Shown here piece after piece: positions 61,913 through 64,000 of a stretch of 64,000 nt of DNA. The notes beneath the pieces are model-generated. The model saw only the letters and a program-made list of their open reading frames with translations, searched no databases and was not told the DNA's origin. Position 1 is the stretch's first letter, and the number at the start of each line of letters is the position of its first letter. The stretch spans positions 1,674,001-1,738,000 of the forward strand of contig MQVO02000003.1 in NCBI GenBank assembly GCA_001986395.2, in the 5' to 3' direction. The translations under genes were made by a program, and so were the position numbers. The stretch is from Irpex lacteus. Its lineage: Eukaryota > Basidiomycota > Agaricomycetes > Polyporales > Irpicaceae.

Positions 61913-63350
61913 TCAATATGCAGAAACTTGAGAAGCCAGTGCCTCGGTGTGTTCAGTACCCCTGCTTGCGCGCCATGTCTCCGGGCCCTGGACAATATGA
62001 TTATCGTTGGATATATGTAACATCGTTCGGCGAGAGTGTGACGCACTGTACGATTAGCGATGCGTTGGTTCTTGATTCTGCGCTTGAACCAAGCCCCGGC
62101 TGTTTGGCCTGGGCTGAACTTGGCTGGATCAGGGCTTTGAGCCACAGCGTCGGCGATGATAGAGCTTTCATCCGCCAGCGCACGCAAATCTGCGTCGTAC
62201 TGAGGACGGCTGAAAAACACGAGGGACCATCGTTCGTAGTTGGCCTGCTCTCCGGGTGGGGTACTAGGTAGTAGGTTAATGATAATAAAAAAACGCTCAG
62301 ATGTGTCAATGACTCCCTACACAACTCGGTGAAGATTGGATCGCAAGATCCCTCCACTAAACAGCGAGAGTGCATCTCCAATATTACAGATAGCATGGCC
62401 AGGAAGCGGCTGAAATATGGATGTGAGCCGATCATTGTATCCCCATGACACCAGTATTTCAGCGTACGTACTTTCACATATTTCCACTCTGTAACCCCTG
62501 GTGGAAGTACCTGAAGGCCGCCCAACTTGTTGTGAAGGAATGACTATGAGATGCACTTAATCAGTGATCAAGAACAGTAAGATTATGGGCCCAGAGTGAT
62601 CTTACTAGTGAGCCAAAGTCGGTATGTGCACCAATGGCCTGCTTAGAAGGCTCAACAGCTGCAGCGCCACTCTTGGGAGGGTTCTTAATGACCCGAGACT
62701 CACACCCACTGGGTGCATCGATAGTGTGTCTAGCAGCAAGCGCACCTTTGGGAAGACCCAGACGTGTATTGAAGACATCCAACAAAGTCATGTTGATGTC
62801 CACAGATTTTCTAATAAACGGTATAATAGTGGACTCCATTCGCGCGTTTACGGTAGGAGGATAGTCCCTGTGTACTTTTCCTGGCCAGGCGAAGGCATCG
62901 TTCCGAGAGACGTTGATGAACTCTACGGTGTCGAGGGCCCCGGTCTCATCGACAGCGTTGGCACCCGCTGCTTTGTACCTGTGGTCGACGTGTTTAGCAG
63001 AGGAGGGACGATCCTTGACTTTTCTTACCCAAAGGACATCCCGTCATCGCCTTGCTCGTATCTCATCTTCTCAGACATCGGGAGCCGCATAGTCTCTGCA
63101 CCCATTTCAAACATAGCTTCGACTTCCTCAAGGGCACCATGATTTTTCAGGCTGTTTGCAAAAGATGTCGTGAGCATCTGAACGTCACAGTGGAATAGGT
63201 TACTTACTACCAGAAGCCCAACCTAGTCGCCGCTTCCCACAGACGGTCAATCTCATGCTGGTCTCCATTCTTGATCAGTTCATAGTCAATAATAAGCAAA
63301 TCATGAGTTGGAACATTGTCCGGAAACGGTGGAAGAGTGAGTGCGGGCAT
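61913..63350 (-). CDS. 2-oxoglutarate/Fe(II)-dependent oxygenase (isopenicillin-N-synthase-like fold)
   Basis: Seven minus-strand exons (63350-63208, 63151-63029, 62978-62606, 62543-62472, 62409-62321, 62263-62047, 61987-61913) give 363 aa. The N-terminal domain has DYELIKNGDQHEIDRLWEAA and TRLGFWYLKNHG, typical of the non-haem dioxygenase N-terminal region. The iron site is visible as HxD in AIGAHTDFGSL and the distal His in SNLHRVV. The 2-oxoglutarate-binding Arg-x-Ser is ERWSLVFF. Between them are LGGLQVLPPGVTEWKYV and HAICNIGDALSLFSGG. The C-terminus ends TWRASRGTEH... as in many basidiomycete paralogues. The substrate cannot be read from the sequence; relatives act in secondary metabolism and detoxification. 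It is not surrounded by other biosynthetic genes. Confidence 0.92.
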
Positions 63351-63759
63351 CGTCGTATAGCGCAGTGGGTTCGGTTGGTAACGATGCGAGGGAGTTGAGA
63401 AGCATACGTGCTAGTACCGTTTGGGTATTTATGGGCAGTTGCAATACAATACCATTACGCACTATGGGCGATGCCACCATCCACACATTCGAAGAGTGGG
63501 TCGCTCACGTGTTCAAGAAGTATCTCCAGGTGATTTCTGCCCGAATGAATACATGCGGAGTTCACTTGTATGGCAGTCAGCCGAGCTTTGAAGGTCATCC
63601 GGTGAGATCTTCCCTGCAGTTCTTTCCCATCATCAGAGGAACTCCTTACCGGCCGGTGCATGGTTCGTAGATTCTTGCCTCACCTTGTACGTTTTGCTGT
63701 GTAGTGCAGAAAAGAGTCTTGCCACCGTCCCTAAGATGAACGACGTCATCTCCTAGGAT
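63351..63759. promoter_or_regulatory. Promoter region of the oxygenase gene
   Basis: No coding exon was recognised; the + strand ORF 63464-63670 has no known motif. It separates the oxygenase start from the end of the right-edge gene, both on the minus strand. Confidence 0.3.
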
Positions 63760-64000
63760 CTAGTACGCTGCCACGGTGCACGATCCGAGAGGAATAGCAT
63801 CACTCGGTGACAATCTCGGAGATGAGCCGTCGGCATGATATAGGAAGCGGCCCTGTAGGATAAGTATAGCGCTTTCGGAAATTAGTGCAAGACTAAAGAC
63901 CAACAATTACTAACGTTACCTAGTCATCCGTTGCGCGTTTCTTGACGAATCATCATCTGGGAGCAGTAAAGCTCGATTACCCACTCGCACTGGGCTCGAA
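63760..64000 (-). CDS. 3' end of a gene leaving the right edge, unrecognised
   Basis: On the minus strand a frame ending at stop 63762-63760 reads ALISESAILILQG, then RFLYHADGSSPRLSPSDAIP and LGSCTVAAY, which looks like genuine protein. Upstream, a second open stretch (NRALLLPDDDSSRNAQRMT) reaches the window edge and can be joined only by a 27-nt GT...AG segment, or by an alternative splice outside view. No family is recognised. The exon junction is uncertain. Confidence 0.35.

Overview
The window is nuclear DNA of a filamentous basidiomycete, almost certainly an agaricomycete. Genes lie on both strands 0.3-2 kb apart. Nearly all are cut by short introns, mostly 50-65 nt with GTRNGT donors, and some exons are only 11-26 nt. 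Several families are ones I know mainly from mushroom-forming fungi: a GPI-anchored secreted glycoprotein of the 'macrophage activating glycoprotein' type, Ser/Pro-rich single-pass membrane proteins, and a split-exon ABCC transporter. No bacterial, viral, transposon, CRISPR, tRNA or rRNA feature was recognised. All gene models were spliced by hand. For most complete models the exon lengths sum to a multiple of three and end at a stop, which supports the boundaries; the exceptions are stated in the entries.

Layout, left to right. A gene entering from the left edge (zinc-binding, F-box-like; 1-1291, +). Class I alpha-mannosidase GH47 (2112-4774, +). SWP1/ribophorin II of oligosaccharyltransferase (5040-6047, +). 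A small membrane protein (7752-8379, +). An auxin-efflux-carrier (AEC) transporter (9530-11777, +). A single-pass membrane protein with a beta-rich outer domain (12362-13946, -). A leucine-rich-repeat protein with a C-terminal F-box-like motif (14672-15983, -), divergent from TFIIE-alpha/TFA1 (16444-18261, +). An ECM4-type glutathione transferase (18586-20029, +). A FYVE+SAP+RING ubiquitin ligase (20346-22208, -). A PHD+chromodomain protein (22663-25848, -). A low-complexity hypothetical gene (26610-28320, +). An ABHD11/IMO32 hydrolase (28392-29714, -). A small HW...NC-type protein (31606-32097, -). A GGQ-motif mitochondrial peptidyl-tRNA hydrolase/release factor (34103-35010, +). An aquaporin with atypical NPA boxes (35718-37125, +). 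The GPI glycoprotein (38228-39802, -). The ABCC transporter (41598-47822, +).

The right third is less orderly. At 48306-49242 lies a degenerate tandem array in which each unit resembles an intron plus an exon. It is followed by a decayed proteasome beta-2 (PUP1) copy (50795-51376, -). Ordinary genes then resume: a membrane protein (53156-54473, +), malic enzyme (54820-56812, -), a VPS62-family secreted protein (58949-60039, +), another membrane protein (60713-61654, +), a 2-oxoglutarate/Fe(II) oxygenase (61913-63350, -), and the tail of a gene leaving the right edge (63760-64000, -).

The genes do not form a pathway or an evident biosynthetic cluster. Two adjacent genes (GH47 mannosidase and SWP1) both concern N-glycans. 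Several neighbours (ECM4, IMO32, the GGQ factor) carry N-termini that look like mitochondrial presequences. The most interesting signals are the exon-intron repeat array with the neighbouring proteasome pseudogene, three GC-AG introns, the apparent frame breaks in the ABC transporter, the domain orders of the RING/FYVE and LRR/F-box proteins, and the TGTGACG-rich divergent promoter of TFA1.
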